Origin: an uncultured Acidimicrobiaceae bacterium
GTDB taxonomy: Bacteria; Actinomycetota; Acidimicrobiia; Spongiisociales; SHLN01
Assembly: GCA_947259275.1 (NCBI GenBank)
Contig: CAMYMH010000036.1
Span: 1 to 64,000, forward strand
Direction: 5' to 3'
DNA length: 64,000 nucleotides
Position numbers and translations under genes: made by a program. The notes beneath the pieces were generated by a model that saw only the letters and a program-made list of their open reading frames with translations, had not been told where the DNA came from and searched no databases. Position 1 is the first letter of the stretch; the number at the start of each line of letters is the position of its first letter. Shown here piece after piece: positions 42,274 to 50,387 of the stretch.

Positions 42274-44406
42274 TCAAGCGACAATCCAGGGGTCGCGTTG
42301 TCCGATCATCTGCATCTGGCTATCGATGGGCGCCTCGCCATCCGCCGGTCTGAGCCGCTTGTAGGTTCCGTCGGCGCGCAAGCGACGGGCCTGGACGGAG
42401 TCTGCCAGGTGAACCTTGAAGATCTTCTCCAACACAATCCGACGAATGTCCGGGTCCTCGATCGGATACAGCACTTCGACGCGCCGATTGAGGTTGCGCG
42501 GCATGAGATCGGCTGAGCCGACAAAGACCTCCGGCTCGTCGCCGTTGCCGAAGTAGTACACCCGGGCGTGCTCGAGATACCGGCCGACGATCGAAGTAAC
42601 CGTGATGTTGTCCGAAACGCCGGGGACGTCCGGCCGCAGAGCACAGATGCCCCGGACCTGGAGATCGATCTTCACCCCGGCCCGGGAGGCCGCGTAGAGC
42701 TGAGCGATGATGTCCCGGTCGATGAGGGCGTTCACTTTGAAGGCGAGGTAACCGTTGCCGAGAGTCTGGTGAATGGCTACCTCGCGCTCGATGCGCCATT
42801 CGAGCTCGCTGCGCAATGAGTTGGGGGCCACCAGCAGCTTCCGATACTCGTCCTGACGTGAGTACCCGGTGAGAGAATTGAACACATCGGACACATCGGC
42901 CCCGATTTCGGAATCGGTGGTGAACAGCCCGATGTCGGTGTAGACCCGGGAGGTTCCCACGTTGTAGTTGCCCGACGACATGTGCACGTACCGGCGCAGA
43001 CCATCGGGATCGCGCCGCACCACCATCGATAGCTTGGCATGGGTCTTCAACCCCATGACCCCATAAACCACGTGCACGCCGGCCTCTTCCAGGGCCCGGG
43101 CCCATTCGATGTTGGTCGTCTCGTCAAACCGGGCCTTGAGCTCCACCAGCACGGCCACCTGCTTGTGCTTCTCCCGGGCCTCCAGCAGCGCATCGACGAT
43201 CGGCGAGTTGGCACCGATCCGATAAAGCGTCTGCTTGATGGTCAGAACCTGGGGGTCGCGGGCCGCCTCGCGGATGAAGTCCACCACGGGGCCGAAGCTG
43301 TCATAGGGGTGGTAGAGCACGATGTCGCGTCGCTGCAGGATGGAGAAGATGCTCTCGTCGGTCTGAAGCACCGGCGGAAGCTTCGGCTGGATAGGAGGCT
43401 CTTTCAGATCCGGGCGGTCGACCACCATCAGGTCCATGAGGTCAGACATGCCAAGCGGCCCTTCGGTGGCAAACACCTGATAGGGGGCGAGGTCGAGGTT
43501 GGCGATGAGGATGTCACGAATGTGGTCGGGAGTGCCTGCGTCGATCTCGAGCCGGACCGCCGACCCGAACTGGCGCATCTCGAGGCCTTGGCTGACGGCG
43601 GTCAGCAAGTCGGCCGCTTCGTCCTCTTCGATTTCGACGTCGGCGTCGCGCGTTACCCGGAATGGGTAGGCGTCGACCACGTCCACCCCCGGGAACAGCA
43701 GATCGAGGTTGGCGTGGATGACCTCCTCGATCCACACGAAATTGTTGGCCGCCACCTCGGCCAGGCCCAGCGTCTCGAAGGCCTCGGCGCGTTCCTCCGA
43801 GGGGATGCGAAGCAGCCGGGGGAGCATGTGGGGGACCTTGACGCGGGCGAAGCGCTCACCCAGCCGCGGGTCGCGCAAGACCACCGCCAGGTTGACCGAC
43901 AGGTTGGAGATGTGCGGGAACGGATGGCTCGGGTCGAAGGCGAGCGGGGTGAGGGCCGGGAAGATCTCGGATTCAAAATACTTGCGGAGGAGTTTGCGTT
44001 GTTTCTTCTTCAGATCCTCGAGCAGGAGAATCTGCACGCCCTCTTCGGCAAGTTCGTCGGTGATCCGACTCCATGCCTCGTCGTATCGCTCCAGCTGCGG
44101 CTGGAGACGAAGCCGGATCGCGGCCAGCTGTTCGGCCGGCGTCATACCGTCGGCGGGTGCCTCCAGGGCGCCTCCCAGCAGCTGGTTGCGGAGTCCCGAT
44201 ACCCGGATCATGAAGAACTCGTCGAGGTTGGAGGCGAAGATCGACAGGAACTTGATCCGCTCGAACAGCGGACGGGCGGCATCGGTGGCCTCCTCCAGGA
44301 CGCGCAAGTTGAACTGCAACCAGCTGAGCTCACGGTTGATGTACAGCTCAGGACTGTGCAGCTCGGGGAAAGTGCTGTCAGAGTCGAGCGGGCTCTCGAT
44401 TGCCAT
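42274..44406 (-). CDS. ppk1: Polyphosphate kinase 1
   Basis: 710 aa from the ATG at 44406 (AGGAG just upstream; another ATG at 44418). The N-terminal domain is 'YINRELSWLQFNLRVLEEA' and the phospho-acceptor His lies in 'MGLKTHAKLSMVVRRD'. Other core motifs are 'YVHMSSGNYNVGTSRVY' and 'YLEHARVYYFGNG'. It builds inorganic polyphosphate from ATP. Divergent next to it is a SixA-type phosphatase, a pairing seen in several bacteria. No PHO box is visible in the shared 110-bp spacer. Confidence 0.97.
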   Translation of the reverse strand: MAIESPLDSDSTFPELHSPELYINRELSWLQFNLRVLEEATDAARPLFERIKFLSIFASNLDEFFMIRVSGLRNQLLGGALEAPADGMTPAEQLAAIRLRLQPQLERYDEAWSRITDELAEEGVQILLLEDLKKKQRKLLRKYFESEIFPALTPLAFDPSHPFPHISNLSVNLAVVLRDPRLGERFARVKVPHMLPRLLRIPSEERAEAFETLGLAEVAANNFVWIEEVIHANLDLLFPGVDVVDAYPFRVTRDADVEIEEDEAADLLTAVSQGLEMRQFGSAVRLEIDAGTPDHIRDILIANLDLAPYQVFATEGPLGMSDLMDLMVVDRPDLKEPPIQPKLPPVLQTDESIFSILQRRDIVLYHPYDSFGPVVDFIREAARDPQVLTIKQTLYRIGANSPIVDALLEAREKHKQVAVLVELKARFDETTNIEWARALEEAGVHVVYGVMGLKTHAKLSMVVRRDPDGLRRYVHMSSGNYNVGTSRVYTDIGLFTTDSEIGADVSDVFNSLTGYSRQDEYRKLLVAPNSLRSELEWRIEREVAIHQTLGNGYLAFKVNALIDRDIIAQLYAASRAGVKIDLQVRGICALRPDVPGVSDNITVTSIVGRYLEHARVYYFGNGDEPEVFVGSADLMPRNLNRRVEVLYPIEDPDIRRIVLEKIFKVHLADSVQARRLRADGTYKRLRPADGEAPIDSQMQMIGQRDPWIVA

Positions 44407-44516
44407 TCGTCTCCTCATCCCCTCAGCAGGGCGCGAATTCTAAGTATGAATGGCCTCCCTCACCAGACCCCACTAGTTTTCGGCACCACCAGCCTCCATC
44501 TGAAAGACTGCGTGGC

Positions 44517-45026
44517 ATGAAACGACTCCTGCTCCTCCGACACGCAAAATCCGACTGGGAATCGGGCGCCGCCAGCGACCATGACCGGCCGCTCGCCTCC
44601 CGGGGCCGAAAAGCCGCCAAGGCGATGGGCCGGTTCATGGCGGCAACCAATCTGGTTCCCGACCACGCAGTCACCTCGACCGCAACTCGCGCCCGGACCA
44701 CCCTCGAGCTGGCGATGCAGGCAGGAAAGTGGACCTGTCCAGTCATTGAGGCCCGCTCGCTCTATCACGCCGGCGTTGACGATGTACTGGCGGTGGTAGC
44801 TGAGAGCGCCGATGCCGACGCTTCGGTCCTCATAGTTGGCCATCAGCCGACCTGGGGTGGGGTGGTGGAGCGCCTGACCGGTGCCTCCACCCGGATGGCA
44901 ACCGGCACGTTGGTCGGCATCGACCTGCAAACGGACTCGTGGAATTGGATCCGGCCGGGCCTGGGCAAGCTTGCCTTCGTCATTCCCCCCCGCCTGCTCA
45001 CCGACGGCGCCATCGACCTTGGCTGA
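44517..45026 (+). CDS. SixA-type histidine phosphatase
   Basis: 169 aa from the ATG at 44517. Histidine-phosphatase fold: 'LLLLRHAKSDWESG' (R8-H9, the phospho-accepting RH motif), 'STATRARTTLELA' and 'VLIVGHQPTWGG' (second catalytic His). In E. coli SixA acts on phosphohistidine in phosphotransfer proteins. Here the divergent ppk1 suggests a link to polyphosphate or phosphohistidine metabolism. It overlaps the metallophosphatase gene by 8 bp. Confidence 0.9.
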   Translation: MKRLLLLRHAKSDWESGAASDHDRPLASRGRKAAKAMGRFMAATNLVPDHAVTSTATRARTTLELAMQAGKWTCPVIEARSLYHAGVDDVLAVVAESADADASVLIVGHQPTWGGVVERLTGASTRMATGTLVGIDLQTDSWNWIRPGLGKLAFVIPPRLLTDGAIDLG

Positions 45027-45684
45027 TTACGACGTCGTCGGCGACGTTCACGGGTGCCTGCACACCCTGCGGCGGCTATTGGCCGAGCTCGGCTACCACC
45101 AGGATGGAAGCCACCCGGACGGCCGGCGGCTGGCCTTGGTTGGCGACCTGGTGAACCGGGGCGCCCACTCCGAAGAGACCTTCATCTTTGTGATGCGCCT
45201 GGTGGGATCCGGCCGGGCCTCAGTAGCGCGCGGCAACCAGGACCTGGAGTGGGCAGGGACCCACCCCGACCTCGGGCGCTGGATCACCTCGATGCCGCTG
45301 CAACTGCTGGTCGACGAGGGACGCCTGCTCATCGTCCACGCCGCCGCCACCGCGTCGATCATCGGCCGCACCGACGCTGAGGCCGAACGTTGGTGCCTGC
45401 ACGGCAACCCGACGGCCGGACCGGATGGCAGCGAGCACCGTCCCGACTGGCAGGCCACCTACGACGGAGCGCCGTTCGTGGTCGCCGGCCACTCCGTGGT
45501 TCGCCATCCTCGCTTTCGTGAAGCCGGGGGTGGCTCGGTCATCATCGACACCGGCGCCTCCCACGGCGCCAACGCCCGTGACCGGTTCACCGGGGAGCCC
45601 TTCGAGGGCTACCTGTCCGCCTTCCGCTGGCCGGAGCGAACGACGCTGAGCGTGCCGACCGATCGACGAGATCTGGCAAGCTAG
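45019..45684 (+). CDS. Calcineurin-like metallophosphatase (PrpE/ApaH-like)
   Basis: 221 aa from a TTG at 45019, the only suitable start near the first motif. Metal-binding motifs are GDVHG ('DYDVVGDVHGCLHTL'), GDLVNRG, GNQD and the later His residues ('LIVHAAAT', 'FVVAGHSVV'). The form resembles PrpE and symmetric Ap4A hydrolases, which cleave diadenosine tetraphosphate, or bacterial protein phosphatases. Translational coupling to sixA suggests a shared phosphate-removal role. Confidence 0.88.
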   Translation: MADYDVVGDVHGCLHTLRRLLAELGYHQDGSHPDGRRLALVGDLVNRGAHSEETFIFVMRLVGSGRASVARGNQDLEWAGTHPDLGRWITSMPLQLLVDEGRLLIVHAAATASIIGRTDAEAERWCLHGNPTAGPDGSEHRPDWQATYDGAPFVVAGHSVVRHPRFREAGGGSVIIDTGASHGANARDRFTGEPFEGYLSAFRWPERTTLSVPTDRRDLAS

Positions 45685-45807
45685 CTCGGCTGCTCAAGTG
45701 GCCGCTCTCCTGCACGCGATCCGGCCGGCGAGTAGCTCATCGCGCCTCTGGCCGTCATGCGGAGCGGCCGGCAACTGAGGCCGAGCCCGCCCAGTTCGAA
45801 CCCTGGT

Positions 45808-46284
45808 CTACGGATTTCGATCCTCGAGCGTACGCATGAACACTTGCATGCCGTAATGCACTGCGATCATGCCGCCTGAATCGACCTGCTCGGGGTGGCG
45901 GTACATGAGGTGGGCGTAGCGCAGGGCCCACCTCTCTGCGGGCGTGAATTCGGGGGCATCCTTGCCGCCCCTCGATCCAGCATCGATCTGCTCTTCGGTG
46001 AGCCCGGCTGCAGTCGCCTTGGTTGACCTCAGGCCGGCGAAGTACGGATCTTGGGCCGTACGGGCAAGCTGGATGCGCACGATCTCTTTCAATCTGTGAT
46101 CAACGTTCCCGTCTAGGAAGGAGGTCGCCAGGGCGTCGCCAAGGGCTTGTGCGTATTTCGGGGCATGGGCAAGGATCCGCGGAAAGATCCCGTCTGGATC
46201 CCCCATGTCTGCGAAGGCTTCCAACACTCCGCCGAGGCCTTGGGCCTGGGCGGTCTGCCGATCTATCGGATCGATCATGGGCAC
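45808..46284 (-). CDS. Carboxymuconolactone decarboxylase-like protein lacking CxxC
   Basis: 158 aa from a GTG at 46284 (GGAAGGAA six bases upstream); an ATG at 46278 is also possible. The CMD/AhpD-like fold is shown by 'VDHRLKEIVRIQLARTA', 'GLTEEQIDAG', 'EFTPAERWALRYAHLMYRHP' and 'VHYGMQVFMRTLE'. In relatives the redox motif reads 'CPYCAGLRS'; here it is 'DPYFAGLRS', with both cysteines lost, so peroxidase-type redox chemistry is not expected. It lies 13 bp behind the paralogue that carries a Cys plus an in-frame TGA, so a non-catalytic partner subunit is a plausible idea. Confidence 0.85.
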   Translation of the reverse strand: MPMIDPIDRQTAQAQGLGGVLEAFADMGDPDGIFPRILAHAPKYAQALGDALATSFLDGNVDHRLKEIVRIQLARTAQDPYFAGLRSTKATAAGLTEEQIDAGSRGGKDAPEFTPAERWALRYAHLMYRHPEQVDSGGMIAVHYGMQVFMRTLEDRNP

Positions 46285-46297
46285 GGAGAGTTCCTTC

Positions 46298-46948
46298 CTA
46301 GCTGGTGACTTGGTCATCTTCGCGAGCTCGTGCCCGCGCGCCGTCAAGGTGGGAAACGGGGGTGTCGCCGTAGATCCGACGAGATTCCTCCTGGCTCACG
46401 AGGCGGCCGTCCGGCGTAAACATCGGGTAGAAGTCGAGCGTCCGGAAGAACGTGTGGTAGCCGACGTTGAAGCCGATGAAGGCCCCGAGCTCAACTACCT
46501 CGGCCTCGGTGTAGTGCTCACGCAACCGATCGTAGAAAGCCGCGTCGATCTTCTCGGGTGCGAACTGCATGAGCTCGCTGTACTCGAGGGCGATCTTCTC
46601 TGCCTCGGTGAATTGCGGGCTATCCCGCCAATTGTCGACGCCCTCGTCGATGCGCTCTTCGGTTAGGCCATTCCGCTTCGCCGAAGCAGATCGGACATTT
46701 CCTCAATAGTTACAGAAGGCGGCTCGGGACAGTTGGACCCGGATGATCTCCTTGAGCGAGTGGTCAACACTCCCGGTGTTGAACACTGTCCCCCAAGCAA
46801 TGTATAGCGCCTTCGAGAGCTCGGGATTGTGGCCCTGGATGGCATGGAACGCCGGGTCCGGAGCCTTGTGTTTCAGGCATTTCCTGACGAACGGCGCCAG
46901 CTCGGACTCCATCAAGTCGTCGATCTCGAGCATCGAGATGTTTGGCAT
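46298..46948 (-). CDS. Candidate AhpD/CMD-like selenoprotein with in-frame TGA
   Basis: 216 aa if the TGA at 46705-46703 is decoded as selenocysteine; started at the ATG at 46948 (GGGAG upstream; another ATG at 46966). Before the TGA: 'NTGSVDHSLKEIIRVQLSRA' then 'AFCNY'. After it, in the same frame: 'GNVRSASAKRNGLTEERIDE', continuing to a normal stop. The TGA is residue 82, giving C79-N-Y-U82 where the family has CxxC. All other codons are open and family-like. A stem-loop lies 8 nt downstream (46668-46694). The alternative is a pseudogene with a single Cys-to-stop change. Selenocysteine genes were not seen in the window. It follows the phosphotransferase gene by 37 bp. Confidence 0.7.
46668..46694 (-). 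promoter_or_regulatory. Candidate bacterial SECIS element
   Basis: Minus-strand stem CCGATCTGCTTC / GAAGCGGAATGG, with one A-A mismatch and two G-T wobbles, closed by loop GGC. The stem begins 8 nt and the loop 21 nt after the in-frame TGA. Published bacterial SECIS models place the apical loop about 16-37 nt downstream and need a G in the first two loop positions; both hold here. Confidence 0.6.
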
Positions 46949-46985
46949 CGCAGCTCCCACTTCCATCCGAGGGCTCGAAGTGATG

Positions 46986-48044
46986 CTACCGGCTCAGATC
47001 TGCTGCGTGGTTGGCGATCAATGTCACCAGCTCGCCGAGGCCGGCGAATCGCTCGTCTCGGGTTTGGCCTCGCACCCACCGGATGTGGATCTGGGCGAGG
47101 ATGACGGCCACCCGGTACAACCCGAGGACGTGGTAGAAGCCGATGCCGGCTACATCTCGTCCGCTCGCCAGCGCGTACAGCTCGATCACGTCGGCACGGC
47201 TGGGGAAACCGCTCGCATCGTGTGGCATAGGGGAAAAGGCTCGGACCTCGGACGGATCGTCGTCTTCGATCCAGTAAGTGAGGAGCGTCCCCAGGTCCGA
47301 TAGCGGGTCACCGAGGGTGGTCATGTCCCAATCGAATACCGCCACCAGCCGGCCGGGATCCTCGGCGGAGAACATCGTGTTGTCGAGCTTGTAGTCGTTG
47401 TGGATGAGGGCGGGCGGCGAGTCCGGCGGCAGGTTGTCGGTCAGCCACCGGTGGGTAGCATCCATCGCCGGGACCTCCTCGTGCTTGGCCTTTTCCCAGC
47501 GCCCGAACCATCCCTGCACCTGCCGCTCGATGAAGCCGGCCGGCTTGCCGAGATCTTCGAGCCCGAGCGATGGGTAGTCAATCGAGTGGAGCTGCGCCAG
47601 GCCGTCGACCAGGGCTTCACCGAGCCGCCGGGTGGCGTCGGGAAAGGCGAGATACGCCTCCGGGAGGCGCCTCCGCACCACCAATCCGTAGCGCCGTTCC
47701 ATGACGAAGAAGGGCGCCCCGATGACCGACTCGTCCTCGCATAGCAGGAAGGACCGGGGAGCAGGCTCGTATGCCGCGTGAAGCACGGAAAGCACCGCAT
47801 GCTCCCGGGTCATATCGTGCGACTTGGGAGCGATCGGGCCAAGCGGCGGGCGCCGCAGCACATACACGTGCTCTCCGTAGTCCAACTCGTAGGTGAGGTT
47901 GGCCGCTCCCCCGCCGAACTGGCGGACCACCAACGGCTGGTCCGAGCCGGCCAGCCGCCCCCGCAAGTAGGAGGCAACGGCTTGCTCATCGAAGCGCTCA
48001 TCGGCCCGTACCTCGATGGTCTCGTGCTCCGGCTCCGAGATCAT
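46986..48044 (-). CDS. Aminoglycoside-phosphotransferase family kinase (ACAD10-type)
   Basis: 352 aa from the ATG at 48044. Kinase-fold APH family: N-lobe 'RQFGGGAANLTYELDYGEHV...YVLRRPPLGP', catalytic loop 'ALIHNDYKLDNTMF' (H-N-D and N), and metal Asp in 'VFDWDMTTLGDPLSDLG'. The 'RRPPLG...SHDMTREH' stretch is typical of the group related to the kinase domain of ACAD10, which phosphorylates hydroxyacyl-CoA intermediates. Antibiotic resistance is unlikely. It is first in a minus-strand operon with the two CMD-like genes and divergent from the VOC gene. Confidence 0.88.
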   Translation of the reverse strand: MISEPEHETIEVRADERFDEQAVASYLRGRLAGSDQPLVVRQFGGGAANLTYELDYGEHVYVLRRPPLGPIAPKSHDMTREHAVLSVLHAAYEPAPRSFLLCEDESVIGAPFFVMERRYGLVVRRRLPEAYLAFPDATRRLGEALVDGLAQLHSIDYPSLGLEDLGKPAGFIERQVQGWFGRWEKAKHEEVPAMDATHRWLTDNLPPDSPPALIHNDYKLDNTMFSAEDPGRLVAVFDWDMTTLGDPLSDLGTLLTYWIEDDDPSEVRAFSPMPHDASGFPSRADVIELYALASGRDVAGIGFYHVLGLYRVAVILAQIHIRWVRGQTRDERFAGLGELVTLIANHAADLSR

Positions 48045-48109
48045 GGCGTCGCCCGGTTTCTTGTCATGGCCGAAGAGTAGATTCGAATCACGAAAGGAGG
48101 CATACATCT

Positions 48110-48913
48110 ATGCCAGAACGCACCTTATACGAGCCCGGGACCTTCTCGTGGATCGACCTCTCCACCAGCGACCTCGAAGCCGCCAAGGCCTTCTACGCCG
48201 GTCTTCTCGGCTGGGAGTACCAGGTCGAAGAGACACCCATGGGACCATATGTGATGTGTCTCAAGGACGGAAAGCCGGTCGCCGGCATGGGGAACCAATC
48301 CGACGAGCAGAAAGAGATGGGTATCCCCTCATTCTGGAACTCGTACGTTTCGGTGGCATCCGCCGACGAGAGCGCGGCCAAGGCTGTTGAGCTCGGTGGG
48401 AATGTGGTCGTGCCACCGATGGACGCCATGGATGCCGGCCGGATGGCTTTCATCGCCGCGCCCGGCGGCGAGGCATTCGGCCTATGGGAGCCGAAGAACC
48501 ACGTCGGGGCCGGCCTCGTGAACGAGCCGGGCACGCTGACGTGGAACGAGCTCCTCACGCGCGATCTCGACGCGGCCAAGACGTTCTATGCCGGCCTGTT
48601 CGGTTGGAACATCCACACCGGGCCCATGCCGAGCGGGGCCGGTGAATACACCACCGTCTCGGTCGGCGAGAACATGAACGGCGGCATGTTTGTGATGGAC
48701 GACACCTTCCCGGAGCACGTGCCGAGTTATTGGAGCGTCTATTTGAGCGTCGCCGATGCAGATGAAACGACCTCTAAGGCCAAGGATCTCGGCGCTGAAG
48801 TGGTGATGCCGGCCATGACGGTCGACGAGGTTGGCACGATCGTGGTGTTGCGGGACCCGACCGGAGCCGTCTTCTCCGCCATGCAGGCGGCACCACAGCT
48901 CGACGAGTCCTAG
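48110..48913 (+). CDS. Double-domain VOC/glyoxalase family protein
   Basis: 267 aa from the ATG at 48110 with AAAGGAGG upstream. Two tandem VOC domains, beginning 'GTFSWIDLSTSDLEAAKAFY' and 'GTLTWNELLTRDLDAAKTFY', each closing with a 'GGEAFGLWEP' or 'TGAVFSAMQ' strand. It resembles the mycobacterial CFP30B-like group. Members may bind a metal between domains; His/Glu ligands here are sparse ('IDLS', 'GLWEP'), so glyoxalase I activity is uncertain. Confidence 0.88.
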   Translation: MPERTLYEPGTFSWIDLSTSDLEAAKAFYAGLLGWEYQVEETPMGPYVMCLKDGKPVAGMGNQSDEQKEMGIPSFWNSYVSVASADESAAKAVELGGNVVVPPMDAMDAGRMAFIAAPGGEAFGLWEPKNHVGAGLVNEPGTLTWNELLTRDLDAAKTFYAGLFGWNIHTGPMPSGAGEYTTVSVGENMNGGMFVMDDTFPEHVPSYWSVYLSVADADETTSKAKDLGAEVVMPAMTVDEVGTIVVLRDPTGAVFSAMQAAPQLDES

Positions 48914-48997
48914 GACCAACCCGGGGCACCGGTTGCGGGCGAGGGAGGCCGGGCGGCCTCCCTCGTTCGCGCCCGGAGCGAGGTTACCCTGAAGTCG

Positions 48998-49642
48998 ATG
49001 GAGCCGACCAAACGCACCGAGGTTCACCGCTTGCCCGAACGCGGCGTATACGGAATTGACGCCATCAACGCGGTTCTCGACGAAGCACTCATCTGCCACG
49101 TCGGGTTTGTGGCCGAAGCCGGCTACCCGGTGGTGATCCCCACCATTCATGCCCGGAGCGGCACAACGCTATATCTACACGGCTCGCCGGCAAGTCGCAT
49201 GCTCCGCTCCATCAAAGCCGGGGCGGACGTGTGTGTCACCGTCACGCTGATCGATGGCCTGGTACTGGCGCGGGCGGTGTTCCATCACTCCATGAACTAC
49301 CGGTCGGTCATGGTGTTCGGCAACCCCCGCGAGGTCACCGACCCCGACGAGAAGATGCGGGCGCTCGAAGCCATCACCGAGCACGTCGCCCATGGCCGTT
49401 GGGCCGACGCCCGCCATCCGAACGAAATCGAGCTCAAAGGCACCACGGTGCTGGCGCTCAACATCGATGAATCATCAGCCAAGGTGCGCACCGGCCCACC
49501 CGCCGACGAAAACGAGGATTACGACCTGCCGATCTGGGCCGGCGTGGTGCCGGTGGCAACCGCGTTCGGGTCCCCGGTCGACGACCCGGTATTGCCAGAC
49601 GGCCTCGAGCCACCCGGGTACGTGACCGACTACCGCCGCTAA
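48998..49642 (+). CDS. FMN-binding pyridoxamine-phosphate-oxidase-like protein (NimA-like)
   Basis: 214 aa. Split-barrel flavin-binding fold: 'LPERGVYGIDAINAVLDEAL', 'ICHVGFVAEAGYPVVIPTIH', 'LYLHGSPASRMLRSI', 'CVTVTLIDGLVLARAVFHHS' and 'YRSVMVFGNPREV'. These match the nitroimidazole-reductase-like/FMN-dependent group. It probably binds FMN or F420 and acts as an oxidoreductase. It is transcribed alone. Confidence 0.88.
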   Translation: MEPTKRTEVHRLPERGVYGIDAINAVLDEALICHVGFVAEAGYPVVIPTIHARSGTTLYLHGSPASRMLRSIKAGADVCVTVTLIDGLVLARAVFHHSMNYRSVMVFGNPREVTDPDEKMRALEAITEHVAHGRWADARHPNEIELKGTTVLALNIDESSAKVRTGPPADENEDYDLPIWAGVVPVATAFGSPVDDPVLPDGLEPPGYVTDYRR

Positions 49643-49715
49643 ACACCGGCAGCGTGTGACGACCGGCCCTAGCCGGTCGTGTAACCCCGGTGGGACGATG
49701 CCATGGTGAGGTTTC

Positions 49716-50357
49716 ATGACCGATAGACGTTTCAGATACTGGGCGCTCGTCGCAAGCATCGTGCTCTCTGCTTGCGGTGGCGGTGAACTATCGCTCAACG
49801 AATACGTCGAGCGCATCCAGGCCATCTTTGACCAGGGCATCGACCGATACGAGGAGCTGGTCGCCAGCCCGGAAGGCCAGGTGCTCATCGTCGGGCAGGG
49901 CCCGCACCTCGGCTTCGACGATCAAGGGGCCCAGCTAACCGACTTCACGCCCCGGGACCTGCACGTCGTGCTCGAACAACTCGCCGAAATCCAGGACGAA
50001 GCGCTCGAGTCCGCCGCCGCCATCGACCCGCCGGATGAAATCGCCGAGCTTCACGAGCTCTACTTCCGGGCGCTCCCGATCGCCGAGTTGGCGGCTCGGG
50101 CCGGCACGGCAGAGGATTGGTACGAATTGTCCGAGAGCCGGGAGATGAACGCGTATCGCACTGCACTGGCGGCCGACAACGGAGTATGCGCCGAGTTCCA
50201 GGCCACCCTCGACGCCACGGCGGCACGAGGCGTATTCGCCGATGTCCCCTGGATGCCAAGCCGGCTGACCGAGATTGTCGACTTTGCCCTCGGCTGTGCC
50301 GACCTCCCGGCCAATCCGCAGGATGCGTACCGCCCGCCCCCTACGACCGTTCCGTAG
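49716..50357 (+). CDS. Lipoprotein, paralogue of 33992-34543
   Basis: 213 aa. Signal with lipobox 'SIVLSACGGGEL'. The mature start 'ELSLNEYVERIQAIF' and the near-terminal 'VPWMPSRLTEIVDFALGC' match the lipoprotein at 33992-34543. The middle is helical and acidic. Two late cysteines ('NGVCAEFQ', 'FALGCADL') may form a disulfide, as in the paralogue. Function unknown. Confidence 0.82.
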   Translation: MTDRRFRYWALVASIVLSACGGGELSLNEYVERIQAIFDQGIDRYEELVASPEGQVLIVGQGPHLGFDDQGAQLTDFTPRDLHVVLEQLAEIQDEALESAAAIDPPDEIAELHELYFRALPIAELAARAGTAEDWYELSESREMNAYRTALAADNGVCAEFQATLDATAARGVFADVPWMPSRLTEIVDFALGCADLPANPQDAYRPPPTTVP

Positions 50358-50387
50358 CCCGGCCCCCCTTCGCTCTACGATTGCCGC

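Noticed and set aside
45686-45807. Possible tRNA or small RNA around AGTTCGAACCCTGG
   Set aside because: No cloverleaf can be drawn; only the T-loop-like string is present.
46298-46570. A separate short gene starting at the ATG at 46570
   Set aside because: It is in the same frame as the upstream half, begins in mid-domain and has no ribosome-binding site; the two halves are one gene interrupted by TGA.
46986-48044. Aminoglycoside resistance gene
   Set aside because: The APH fold is shared, but the sequence resembles the ACAD10-type group and its operon partners are metabolic.
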